DNA of 13,696 bases from Deltaproteobacteria bacterium (GCA_017417085.1 JAFPZV010000148.1:1-13696), one strand, 5' to 3'; counted from the stretch's first letter, positions 1 to 6,124 are shown. The notes: generated by a model not told the origin, from the letters alone. Numbers and translations are program-made.

Positions 1-120
1 CGCATCGGCGTCAGCATCGGCATCCGCATCCGCGTCGGCGTCGGCATCGGCATCAGCATCCGCGTCGGCATCGGCGTCCGCATCCGCGTCGGCATCCGCA
101 TCGGCATCAGCGTCCGCATC
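1..120 (-). repeat. Asp-Ala hexanucleotide tandem repeat (GAY-GCN x20)
   Basis: Twenty consecutive 6-bp units, each reading GAT or GAC then GCC, GCG or GCT on the minus strand, encode (Asp-Ala)20 and continue off the window. The third codon positions vary without an obvious pattern, so the tract is imperfect at the DNA level but perfect at the protein level. It probably forms a flexible, highly acidic linker between the retention module and the extracellular repeats. Hexamer tracts of this kind can change length by slippage without breaking the frame. Confidence 0.95.
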
Positions 121-630
121 CGCAGCGGCATCCGTGTCATCCCGCAGATCCAGCGCCTGCTCGAAAGTGTCATCCCGCAGCTCCGGCATCAGATCGGAAC
201 TCTCCCGGTTGTCATCCGCCTCCGTCTCCGGAGAAAAGGAGTATCCAAGGCCGTCCAGTCTGTCCAGGCCATCCGCCAGGTCCGCATCTCCCCAGACCCT
301 GAAGTGGCCGCCTCCGGCCAGGACGGCGGTGCGGGCGGCAGGACCCGCGGCAGGCATCAGTTCCTCGGCATCCAAAGCGCGGAAGAATTCCTCCGCGGAA
401 AAGGACGAATCTCCCATCACGAAGGTCGGCAGGGAGTCCTTGTTATAGACCTCGTAGAAGTCCTCTACGACAATCTTCCCTCCGTCTTCAAAGGTAAAAA
501 CCAGGGCGTTGCCATCCCTGGATATGGAGGCTTCGCTGGAATCAAACTCAAGGGCAAAGGTATCTTCTTTGCCGGCCTTGACAGTAAAAGCGGATGAGGA
601 TGCGGGGCGAACAAGCTTGACGTCTGACAT
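1..630 (-). CDS. N-terminus of a large type I-secreted (RTX/Lap-like) adhesin, partial
   Basis: The frame is open from the ATG at 628-630 to the left edge, giving 210 residues and no stop. A GGAG ribosome site at 637-640 lies 6 nt upstream of the start. Residues 1-108 look like the conserved head of giant Desulfovibrio type I-secreted adhesins: an SDVKLVRPA start, short beta-type segments (LVFTFEDGGKIVVEDFYEVY) and LMPAAGPAAR near residues 91-100. The PAAG at 93-96 resembles the di-alanine site cut by LapG-type proteases in Lap-style retention modules. Residues 109-170 are acidic, and 171-210 are 20 consecutive Asp-Ala pairs that continue past the edge. By family knowledge, such proteins are anchored in the outer membrane through this module and mediate biofilm adhesion. 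The repeat body and the C-terminal secretion signal are outside the window, so family membership is inferred from the N-terminus alone. Confidence 0.75.
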   Translation of the reverse strand, partial: MSDVKLVRPASSSAFTVKAGKEDTFALEFDSSEASISRDGNALVFTFEDGGKIVVEDFYEVYNKDSLPTFVMGDSSFSAEEFFRALDAEELMPAAGPAARTAVLAGGGHFRVWGDADLADGLDRLDGLGYSFSPETEADDNRESSDLMPELRDDTFEQALDLRDDTDAAADADADADADADADADADADADADADADADADADADADADA

Positions 631-663
631 GGCTTTCTCCAATCAAAGATTTCGGAAGGTTCC

Positions 664-782
664 CTCAAAACGGCGTCTCGCCATTTTGAGTGGGCAACCG
701 GTTATTTCCCCAAATGGACAGTGGGCACACTATGCGTTTCAGATGTGCCCTCTCGTCTTTTCCGGCCCATGGACGAGAGGGC
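664..782 (-). promoter_or_regulatory. Structured leader of the adhesin gene (three inverted repeats)
   Basis: Three stems lie 34-152 nt upstream of the adhesin start. The nearest pairs 664-675 with 679-690; its one plus-strand mismatch becomes a G-U pair in the minus-strand RNA. The second pairs GGGCACA (723-729) with TGTGCCC (744-750). The third pairs 747-757 with 772-782, a perfect 11-bp stem around a 14-nt loop. The second and third share 747-750, so they exclude one another. None is followed by a clear U-tract on either strand, so these are not ordinary terminators. No known riboswitch class was recognised; a c-di-GMP-I fold was considered and did not fit. Confidence 0.5.
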
Positions 783-866
783 TAGGATTAACGGATGGGA
801 CGAGGGGAATATCCAGATTTGCCTAGTTTTATTGCGTGCAAAAACCACTTCATGGTAATCTGTAAA

Positions 867-896
867 GTTTAGAGTTAGCTAAACGCGCAAAATCAA
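867..896 (-). promoter_or_regulatory. Candidate adhesin promoter overlapping a palindrome
   Basis: On the minus strand TTGATT (complement of 891-896) is 17 nt from TCTAAA (complement of 868-873); each matches four of six sigma-70 consensus bases. The inverted repeat GTTTAG (867-872) / CTAAAC (879-884) covers the -10 and half of the spacer, and contains the perfect 8-bp palindrome TTAGCTAA (875-882). This is a plausible repressor site over the promoter. The call is by eye, with no expression data. Confidence 0.35.
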
Positions 897-902
897 AAGA
901 AA

Positions 903-963
903 ACAAACAAATTTTAGAAATTTTTCAAAAATATTTGTTTTACACCGCATAGCAAACAAATAC
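903..963 (+). promoter_or_regulatory. Repeated AAACAAAT motifs upstream of the HTH-Sel1 gene
   Basis: AAACAAAT occurs near 905-912 and again at 954-961 in direct orientation, and its complement ATTTGTTT lies at 933-940. They sit in a very AT-rich stretch immediately before the HTH-Sel1 start. A weak promoter reading is TTGTTT (935-940), an 18-nt spacer, then AATACT (959-964). The repeated octamer could be an autoregulatory operator, but AT-rich sequence produces such matches easily. Confidence 0.3.
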
Positions 964-982
964 TTGATAAAAAGTGGTGCAT

Positions 983-2533
983 ATGTCAATAGATAAAAAC
1001 AAATTTATTGAAGTGTGGGAAAGAATCAAACAGGAAACGGACTTGAAAACGATGGGGCAACTCGCAGAGCTTATTGGCAAAACGCAGCAAAATATTTCCG
1101 CTGCCAAAAAAAAAGAAGCCTTTCCTCCCGAGTGGGCTTTTAAGGTTTGGGAAAAATATCATGTACTTACAGAATGGATCATGACCGGTAAAGGCCCAAA
1201 AAAAATTGAAGAGGCATGCGAAACCGGCAAACGTGCCGCCGCTTTTCTGCTCGAATTCGAGTGCTGGGCAAGGGAAAGCTCGAAAGGAGGAAATATCGAA
1301 TGGCTTGAAAACCAGATAGAAGCCTGTTTCCCGGCTTTCAAAATATGGCGTGATAAAAAAACGTCGAACGAAATGAAGCAAAATCAGAGTCTGATGGACG
1401 AAAAAGACCGAGACGTACTGAAAGGCAGTCATCAGATGACGGAATGGTACCGCAAAGCGGCGGAACAGGGCTTGCCTGAAGCCCAGTTCAGCTTGGGCAT
1501 GATGTACCTGAATGGTCGGGATGTGGCACAGGATGCAAGGCAGGCGATGAAGTGGTGCCGCAAGGCGGCGGAACAGAGCTTGCCCGAAGCCCAGTACCAT
1601 TTGGGGTTGATGTACGATAACGGTTGGGGTGCGCCCCAAAACGAGCATGAGGCGGCGGAGTGGTACCGCAGGGCGGCGGAACAGGGCTTGGCTGTAGCGC
1701 AGTACAATTTGGGGCTGATGTATGATCACGGCCGGGGCGTACCGGAAGACAAGCATCAGGCATTGAAATGGTACTACGAAGCTGCAGAGCAAGGCGTAAC
1801 CGAAGCCCAGTACCATTTGGGTCTGATGTACGACAATGGTTGGGATGTGCCAAAAGACGAGCATGAGGCGGTGGAGTGGTATCACAGGGCGGCAGAACAT
1901 GGCCATGTTGATGCCCTGTTCAAGTTGGGCATGATGTACCTGGATGGTCGGGGCGTAGCGTTGGATGCGCGTCAGGCAGCGGAGTGGTATCGCAAGGCGG
2001 CGGAACAGAACCATGCCAAGGCCCAGTACAGATTGGGCCTGATGTACGACAACGGTTGGGGCGTACCTAAAGACGAGCCTCAGGCGGTGGAGTGGTACCG
2101 CAAGGCGGCGGAACAGGGCCTTGCCGATGCACAGTACAATTTGGGGTTGATGTATGACTATGGTCGGGGTGTGCCGAAAGACAAACATCAGGCGGCGGAG
2201 TGGTACCGCAAAGCAGCGGAACAGGGCGTGGTCGTGGCTCAGTTCAATTTGGGCGTGATATACGACAAGGGTCAGGATGTTCCGAAAGACGAGTCTCAGG
2301 CGGTGGAATGGTACCGCAAGGCGGCGGAACAGGGCATGGCTGTAGCGCAGTACAATTTGGGGTTGATGTATGATCACGGTCGGGGCGTACCGAAAGACGA
2401 AGGCCAGGCGATGGAGTGGTACCGCAAGGCGGCGGAACAGGGCCATGCCGAGGCACAGCAAGCCCTACTGCGTATTGTAGATATGGCAGAAATTTTGCGA
2501 AAGAAAGGGGATGAGGACAAAATCTTGGACTAG
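983..2533 (+). CDS. Phage CI-type HTH domain fused to nine Sel1 repeats
   Basis: 516 residues from ATG 983; in-frame GTG codons at 974 and 977 are possible alternatives, and no clear ribosome site favours any. Residues 8-72 resemble the N-terminal DNA-binding domain of bacteriophage CI-type repressors, including LAELIGKTQQNIS followed by FPPEW and an EWIMTGKGP end. Residues 73-158 are a linker of unknown structure. Residues 160-483 are nine 36-residue Sel1-like repeats with the core AEQG..AQY.LGLMYD.G.GVPKD..QA.EWYRKA, followed by part of a tenth. Sel1 arrays are alpha-alpha superhelices that bind proteins. The first 450 nt are AT-rich and the repeats GC-rich, which suggests two origins. The last eight codons and the stop lie in an IS terminal repeat. 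The gene is divergent from the adhesin gene, so regulation of that gene is plausible but unproven. Confidence 0.88.
   Translation: MSIDKNKFIEVWERIKQETDLKTMGQLAELIGKTQQNISAAKKKEAFPPEWAFKVWEKYHVLTEWIMTGKGPKKIEEACETGKRAAAFLLEFECWARESSKGGNIEWLENQIEACFPAFKIWRDKKTSNEMKQNQSLMDEKDRDVLKGSHQMTEWYRKAAEQGLPEAQFSLGMMYLNGRDVAQDARQAMKWCRKAAEQSLPEAQYHLGLMYDNGWGAPQNEHEAAEWYRRAAEQGLAVAQYNLGLMYDHGRGVPEDKHQALKWYYEAAEQGVTEAQYHLGLMYDNGWDVPKDEHEAVEWYHRAAEHGHVDALFKLGMMYLDGRGVALDARQAAEWYRKAAEQNHAKAQYRLGLMYDNGWGVPKDEPQAVEWYRKAAEQGLADAQYNLGLMYDYGRGVPKDKHQAAEWYRKAAEQGVVVAQFNLGVIYDKGQDVPKDESQAVEWYRKAAEQGMAVAQYNLGLMYDHGRGVPKDEGQAMEWYRKAAEQGHAEAQQALLRIVDMAEILRKKGDEDKILD
1460..2431 (+). repeat. Nine tandem 108-bp Sel1-coding units
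   Basis: Units start every 108 nt from 1460. The sequence shows a higher order: unit 1 resembles 5 (MMYL.GR.VA.DARQA), 2 resembles 6 (DNGWG), 3 resembles 7 (GRGVP.DKHQA), and 4 resembles 8 (DVPKDE..AVEWY). This implies an older duplication of a 432-bp four-unit block. Unit 9 is nearly identical in DNA to unit 3 over about 60 nt (compare 1689-1750 with 2337-2398), which suggests recent recombination or conversion between units. Confidence 0.9.
2506..2531 (+). repeat. Left terminal inverted repeat of the IS3 relic
   Basis: It carries GGACAAAATCTTGGAC (2515-2530), the exact reverse complement of 2849-2864. Outside this core, GGGGATGA here corresponds to GGGGGTGC at the other end. The repeat is read through in frame by the HTH-Sel1 gene and supplies its terminal residues GDEDKILD and the T of the TAG stop. 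Confidence 0.9.
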
Positions 2534-2638
2534 CTAAGCCGCTATCCCAAGGTTTCGTCTGTACTCTAAAGGGCTCATATTTCCAAGTGATACTTTGATT
2601 TGCTTCTCATTATACCAGACAAGCTCAGAGGGTTCCTC
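2534..2638 (-). pseudogene. C-terminal fragment of an IS3 OrfB (integrase-type) transposase
   Basis: The minus frame gives EEPSELVWYNEKQIK, VSLGNMSPLEYRR and NLGIAA before TAG at 2534-2536. The WYNEKRIK-SLG-MSPLEYR pattern is the standard tail of IS3-family OrfB proteins, after the last catalytic Glu of the DDE domain. None of the catalytic residues is present. An in-frame TAA at 2645-2647 cuts it off from anything upstream. Its stop is back to back with that of the HTH-Sel1 gene (2531-2533). Confidence 0.88.
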
Positions 2639-2644
2639 GCTGTT

Positions 2645-2731
2645 TTAGGTGGGTAGAGCGAAATTTGCCGTCTGAATCAAACTGTTCATACCTTCCAGAA
2701 TGCCGTTGTTTCTCTTAGAAGTGAACCATCT
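2645..2731 (-). pseudogene. Fragment resembling the C-terminal region of an ISL3 transposase
   Basis: One minus-strand frame reads RWFTSKRNNGILEGMNSLIQ, then TANFALPT and a TAA at 2645-2647. The NNGILEGMNSLIQ stretch resembles the conserved block near the end of ISL3-family transposases (NG-LEGINSLIQ followed by AK-KARGYR). The similarity stops after LIQTA, so only about 20 residues are informative. It is embedded between the OrfA and OrfB remnants of the IS3 relic, with no ISL3 ends visible. Moderate confidence because the stretch is short. Confidence 0.5.
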
Positions 2732-2821
2732 CAATAACCAAGTAATCGAATGACTTTGGTAACGGAATGGCACTCATCAATACAACCTCAATGCTGTTTC
2801 CCGTTGTTTTTTTGAATACAT
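2731..2821 (-). pseudogene. IS3 OrfA fragment, frameshifted
   Basis: From ATG at 2819-2821 the frame reads MYSKKQRETALRLY and then hits TGA at 2777-2779. Dropping one T restores DECHSVTKVIRLLGY, the expected continuation of an IS3-family OrfA helix-turn-helix region, before another stop at 2731-2733. OrfA is the DNA-binding subunit that is normally joined to OrfB by programmed frameshifting. Here only about 29 residues remain, with a one-base insertion, so it is dead. Confidence 0.85.
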
Positions 2822-2847
2822 ACTTAGCTCCTTCCGGAGCCCTAGAG

Positions 2848-2873
2848 AGTCCAAGATTTTGTCCGCACCCCCA
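2848..2873 (-). repeat. Right terminal inverted repeat of the IS3 relic
   Basis: It contains GTCCAAGATTTTGTCC (2849-2864) followed by GCACCCCCA, so the element ends in CA at 2873, the usual IS3-family terminus. The 16-bp core is a perfect match to the left end. It lies 90 nt upstream of the aat start codon. Confidence 0.9.
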
Positions 2874-2902
2874 GTTTTTTTCCAAAGGGACACAGGTGTA
2901 TC

Positions 2903-2930
2903 TTGGAAAAGCAGTTAAGCATGTTACCAT
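2903..2930 (+). promoter_or_regulatory. Candidate aat promoter
   Basis: TTGGAA (2903-2908), a 16-nt spacer and TACCAT (2925-2930) lie between the IS relic and aat. Each hexamer matches four of six sigma-70 consensus positions. A transcript would start about 25 nt before the aat start codon, just upstream of the GGAG at 2952-2955. Weak evidence by eye. Confidence 0.35.
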
Positions 2931-2963
2931 GCGGTTCACACAAAAAGCTCCGGAGAAACTGTC

Positions 2964-3665
2964 ATGCCCGTTTTCCAGCTCGACAACCGCCTGATCTTTC
3001 CAGAGCCGCGCCATGCCCGTCCGGACGGTCTGCTGGCCGTCGGCGGCGATCTCTGCGCGGCACGTCTGCTGCTGGCCTATTCCATGGGCATCTTCCCCTG
3101 GTACAACGAGGCACCCATTCTCTGGTGGTCGCCACCGCAGCGCTGTGTGCTGGAACCGGAGCGTCTGATCATCTCCCGCAAATTGGCGCAAACCGCCCGC
3201 AACCGCTTCACGGTCACCGTCGATCGCTGCTTTGGCGAGGTCATTCACGCCTGCGCGGTCACGCCCCGCAAACGCACGACGGACTCCGGCGAACCGGGCA
3301 CCTGGATCGGAGCGGATATGGAACGCGCCTATACCGGCCTGTTCGAACGCGGTTACGCCCATTCCGTGGAGTGCTGGCGCGACGGGCAGCTGGCCGGCGG
3401 TCTCTACGGCATCCTGCTCGGACGCTGCTTTTGCGGCGAATCCATGTTTCACCGCACAAGCGACGCCTCCAAGGTAGCGCTGGTGCATCTGGCCGCCTTC
3501 CTGCAAAAAAGCGGAGGCGGCCTCATCGACTGCCAGATTTCCAATCCGCACCTCGCCTCGCTGGGCGCGCACGATATTTCCCGCGGCGACTATCTCCAGC
3601 GCCTGAGCGCCCTGGGCGTCATTCCCGGCGTGGTGCAAAAGCCCGTGCCGCTCTGTACGGCCTGA
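2964..3665 (+). CDS. aat: Leucyl/phenylalanyl-tRNA-protein transferase
   Basis: 233 residues, normal family length. The enzyme transfers Leu or Phe from aminoacyl-tRNA to the N-terminal Arg or Lys of proteins, making N-degrons that ClpS delivers to ClpAP in the cytoplasm. Family hallmarks in order: GLLAVGGDL (22-30), AYSMGIFPWY (38-47), PILWWSPPQRCVL (51-63), TWIGADMERAY (113-123), GLYGILLGRCFCGESMF (146-162) and LIDCQISNPHLASLGA (187-202). The start is supported by GGAG at 2952-2955, 8 nt upstream. The gene stands alone here: clpS and clpA, which as I recall sit next to aat in D. vulgaris, are not in the window, and the upstream side is an IS scar. It probably has its own promoter. Confidence 0.97.
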   Translation: MPVFQLDNRLIFPEPRHARPDGLLAVGGDLCAARLLLAYSMGIFPWYNEAPILWWSPPQRCVLEPERLIISRKLAQTARNRFTVTVDRCFGEVIHACAVTPRKRTTDSGEPGTWIGADMERAYTGLFERGYAHSVECWRDGQLAGGLYGILLGRCFCGESMFHRTSDASKVALVHLAAFLQKSGGGLIDCQISNPHLASLGAHDISRGDYLQRLSALGVIPGVVQKPVPLCTA

Positions 3666-3720
3666 TACACGCGGAAAGCCCCGCCCCGAAACTCCTTCTC
3701 CCAAACGGCAAGAAACGGCT

Positions 3721-3748
3721 TTGCCTTTTCCTGCATTTCCATTATGGT
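3721..3748 (+). promoter_or_regulatory. Candidate promoter for the DUF2062 gene
   Basis: TTGCCT (3721-3726), 16 nt, then TATGGT (3743-3748) gives a weak sigma-70 match with a leader of about 85 nt. The -35 overlaps a small hairpin, GGCAA (3707-3711) / TTGCC (3721-3725), followed by TTTTCC. That hairpin could alternatively be a weak aat terminator. Confidence 0.3.
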
Positions 3749-3838
3749 AAGGTTTTTATTTTGGGGGGAATTTTCCGGCTGCCTTTCCAGCTGGAAAAAG
3801 CCTCCAAACGAATGTGCGTTTTTCCCGAAAGGATATTC

Positions 3839-4360
3839 ATGGGCTGGAAAGAGAGCTTCAAGTACAAGATCCTCAGACTTTACTCCAAGATGCTCCATGA
3901 AAAAGCATCGCCGGAGTTTATCGCCCGCGGCTGGGCAATCGGCGTGTTCTACGGCTGCATACTGCCGTTTGGCGTCCAGCTGCTCTTTTCCATTCCCACC
4001 GCCATCCTCCTGCGCGCCAGCAAATTCGGCGCGGTAACCGGCACCTTCATAAGCAACCACTTCACCATCTTCATCATCTACCCGCTCCAGTGCTACCTTG
4101 GCGCCCGGATCATAAGCAAGCCGATTTCCTACGAAGGGATCAAGATAGCGTTGCGCAAGGTCATCATGGAGCAAAGCTACGAGGCGTTCTCCGCCCTCAG
4201 TTCGGATCTGTGCCTCGCCTTTCTGATCGGCGGTGCCATCTTCGCCATGTTTCTGACGCCCATCACCTACACCCTCGTTCTGCAGCTGGTCACCCGTCAC
4301 CGCAACAAGCAGGGCGGCAACAGAACTGCCAAAGATGGGGCTCCTCGACCGGAAACCTGA
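3839..4360 (+). CDS. DUF2062 family membrane protein
   Basis: 173 residues. The ATG at 3839 has AAGGA at 3829-3833, 5 nt upstream; the reading frame stays open far upstream, but earlier starts lack ribosome sites. The DUF2062 core is clear: ASPEFIARGWAIGVFYGCILPFG (23-45, the ASP-A-G-A-G-F pattern with PFG-Q), then QLLFSIPTAILLRASKFGAVTGTFISNH (47-74), where the family usually has SNP. Hydrophobic stretches at about 33-60, 70-90 and 124-150 suggest two or three inner-membrane helices. The charged N-terminus and polar C-terminus are probably cytoplasmic. The molecular function of this family is unknown to me; relatives are sometimes found near cell-envelope genes. It is followed after 147 nt by the DUF2868 gene on the same strand, and co-transcription is possible but not shown. 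Confidence 0.88.
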   Translation: MGWKESFKYKILRLYSKMLHEKASPEFIARGWAIGVFYGCILPFGVQLLFSIPTAILLRASKFGAVTGTFISNHFTIFIIYPLQCYLGARIISKPISYEGIKIALRKVIMEQSYEAFSALSSDLCLAFLIGGAIFAMFLTPITYTLVLQLVTRHRNKQGGNRTAKDGAPRPET

Positions 4361-4410
4361 GTTGCCTTTCACTCTGTCTTCTTCGCGGCAAACAGCAGCA
4401 AAAAGAAATT

Positions 4411-4439
4411 TTCCCAAGCATCCGCTTTTTTGGTATTCT
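4411..4439 (+). promoter_or_regulatory. Candidate promoter for the DUF2868-DUF3482 operon
   Basis: TTCCCA (4411-4416), a 17-nt spacer and TATTCT (4434-4439) match four of six consensus bases each. Downstream, at 4467-4480, GGAAAAGATTTTCC is a small AT-rich palindrome followed by six Ts (4481-4486). It could be a weak terminator or attenuator just before the AAGGG ribosome site (4495-4499). Confidence 0.3.
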
Positions 4440-4507
4440 TCCTTGCCCATTGCGGCACTTCAGGCAGGAAAAGATTTTCCTTTTTTGCAAAGACAAGGGC
4501 TTGATCT

Positions 4508-6124
4508 ATGGCTCACAAATTTCCCTTCACACGCTGGCTCACCGAAGATGTTCTGGATCTGGAATACTTTCTCCACGCCGACAAGGAAAGCGGCTGTGAC
4601 AAGGAAACGCTGAAGCAGCGTGATCGGAGCATCTTTGGCAAGATACAGGCAAACTTTGCGGGGAAAGGTGATCTGGCCGCCGAAAATACGCCGGAGGCAC
4701 GCCGCTATCTGATCAAAAACTGGCTGGAAGCCCGCAGAGGAAAACCAGGCGACAAGCAGTTGCCCGGCGAGCTTTTCCACAGTACGCTGACCATCCTCAA
4801 ATGGGCCATCTCGATCTTGGGCGCCCTCTCCGGCATGGGGCTCGCGCTCTCCCTGCTGCAGTATGATGGAAAAGAGCCCATCAACATCGCCTACTACATC
4901 GGACTGCTTATCGTCCTGCAGTTTGTCATCTTCATCCTGCTGCTCACCTTTGGCATGTGGCGCAAACTGTCAGCAAGGTTTTTCACGTCGCTGTGGTGGG
5001 ATCACCTGAGCAGGTTGCTGCTCACTCTGAAACCGGAGGCACACAAGGCGGCCAGGCACACGTCTTCCGAACTGCGCGAGCAGATGTACGCCCTCTGCGG
5101 CCAGCTGAGAATTCACCAGTCAATCTACGGCAACCTGTTTTTGCTGATGCTCTCCCCCATAACCCTGCTTTTCGGATTGTTTTTTAATGTTGCCGCACTG
5201 GTGGTCACCCTTGTCAAACTCTTTTTCACCGATCTCGCCTTCGGCTGGCAGAGCACCCTGCTCAGTTCTGACCAAGTTCACCGGGTGGCCGAGATTATCG
5301 CTCTTCCCTGGTCATGGATGAAAGGGATCGGCCTGCCCACGCTGGAGCAGGTCGAAAACAGTCATATCATTCTGAAAGACGGCGTCTTTCACCTGCAGAC
5401 CCCCGATCTGACGTCATGGGCATCCTTCCTCTGTCTGGGCCTGCTTTTCTACGGTGTGCTGCCGCGGATTCTGATATGGCTCCTCTCCCTCTGGAAACAG
5501 CGCCGTGCCCTGGCCCGGCTCGACTTCTCCCACGCCTCCTGCCGGAAACTGCTCAGCCGGATGCGCATTCCTCAGGACGAACCCCACCCACGGACCGGAA
5601 CACCCGGAGAGGAAAACGGAACAGAAACCGACGCGCAGATTACAACCGGCGAACAGCCCACTCCGGCGGATGTTAAAGGTGACATGCCGTCCCCGGAAAA
5701 AGAAAACGGCGAAGAGGCGGTCGTCCTGCTGGAAGAGGATTTGGCTGCAGATGTTTCTCCTGCCTCCATCCAGGCACGGAGCCGGCATCTGTTCCAGCTG
5801 GACATCAAGGAAATATTAAAGGTCGGCGGCAGCCTTAAACGTGAGCGCGAATCGCTCGAACAGCTCCAACAGCGGCAGTGGCACTCTAACGGCGCGGTTT
5901 TGCTGATCCTTTCCGCCTGGCAGCCTCCCATTGAGGAAAAGCTGGCCCTGTTGCGGAAGCTGCGCGGCCTCCTGCCGGAGCATGGCCGTATCATCCTGTA
6001 TCTGATCGGCAAGCCCCAGCCCGACAACATTTTTACGCCGCCCAAACCGACAGATTACGACATCTGGAACCAACGGGTTATGGCTCTGGGCGACCCGTGG
6101 CTGGAGATCATGGCCTGCAACTGA
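4508..6124 (+). CDS. DUF2868 family integral membrane protein
   Basis: 538 residues; AAGGG (4495-4499) lies 8 nt before the ATG. It begins with a soluble region (1-90), then hydrophobic segments at about 94-117, 126-150, 207-241 (long enough for two helices) and 303-327. A Pro/Glu/Asp-rich linker follows (355-415), then a C-terminal soluble domain (about 416-538) with VLLILSAWQPP, RIILYLIG and a final IWNQRVMALGDPWLEI. This order and the C-terminal pattern fit DUF2868, whose function is not established. The GTPase gene 133 nt downstream is the usual partner, so the two probably form an inner-membrane complex in which the C-terminal domain meets the GTPase. Between them is a hairpin, GGGGAA (6146-6151) / TTCCCC (6160-6165), with no U-tract, which is more likely an mRNA-processing or stability element than a terminator. 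Confidence 0.82.
   Translation: MAHKFPFTRWLTEDVLDLEYFLHADKESGCDKETLKQRDRSIFGKIQANFAGKGDLAAENTPEARRYLIKNWLEARRGKPGDKQLPGELFHSTLTILKWAISILGALSGMGLALSLLQYDGKEPINIAYYIGLLIVLQFVIFILLLTFGMWRKLSARFFTSLWWDHLSRLLLTLKPEAHKAARHTSSELREQMYALCGQLRIHQSIYGNLFLLMLSPITLLFGLFFNVAALVVTLVKLFFTDLAFGWQSTLLSSDQVHRVAEIIALPWSWMKGIGLPTLEQVENSHIILKDGVFHLQTPDLTSWASFLCLGLLFYGVLPRILIWLLSLWKQRRALARLDFSHASCRKLLSRMRIPQDEPHPRTGTPGEENGTETDAQITTGEQPTPADVKGDMPSPEKENGEEAVVLLEEDLAADVSPASIQARSRHLFQLDIKEILKVGGSLKRERESLEQLQQRQWHSNGAVLLILSAWQPPIEEKLALLRKLRGLLPEHGRIILYLIGKPQPDNIFTPPKPTDYDIWNQRVMALGDPWLEIMACN

Larger units (their letters stand above)
2506..2873 (-). mobile_element. Defective IS3-family element (368 bp)
   Basis: A short relic is bounded by near-perfect terminal inverted repeats. 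Read on the minus strand from 2873 it begins TGGGGGTGCGGAC, as expected for IS3-family ends that start with TG. It then has a ribosome site (AAGGAG, 2828-2833) and the start of an OrfA, and it finishes with the last 34 codons of an IS3 OrfB whose stop abuts the opposite terminal repeat. The middle of the transposase is gone, and a scrap resembling a different transposase family lies between the two parts. No target duplication is visible (GAA on the left, GTT on the right), and the outermost base of the left end has changed from T to A. It cannot move by itself. Confidence 0.88.

Noticed and set aside
664..840. A c-di-GMP-I riboswitch upstream of the adhesin
   Set aside because: A short GCAAA-like stretch looked suggestive, but the tetraloop, receptor and P1 pairing were not found.
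986..2461. A 491-codon open frame antisense to the HTH-Sel1 gene
   Set aside because: The 108-nt periodic repeats lack stops in that frame, so the open frame is copied with each unit. The Sel1 sense frame explains the sequence fully.
2715..3704. A 329-codon minus-strand frame over aat and the IS relic
   Set aside because: It crosses the well-conserved aat coding frame and the IS boundary; its translation has no recognisable domain.
3590..4450. A 286-codon minus-strand frame opposite DUF2062
   Set aside because: It is antisense to a clear DUF2062 protein with a ribosome site and shows no domain signal.
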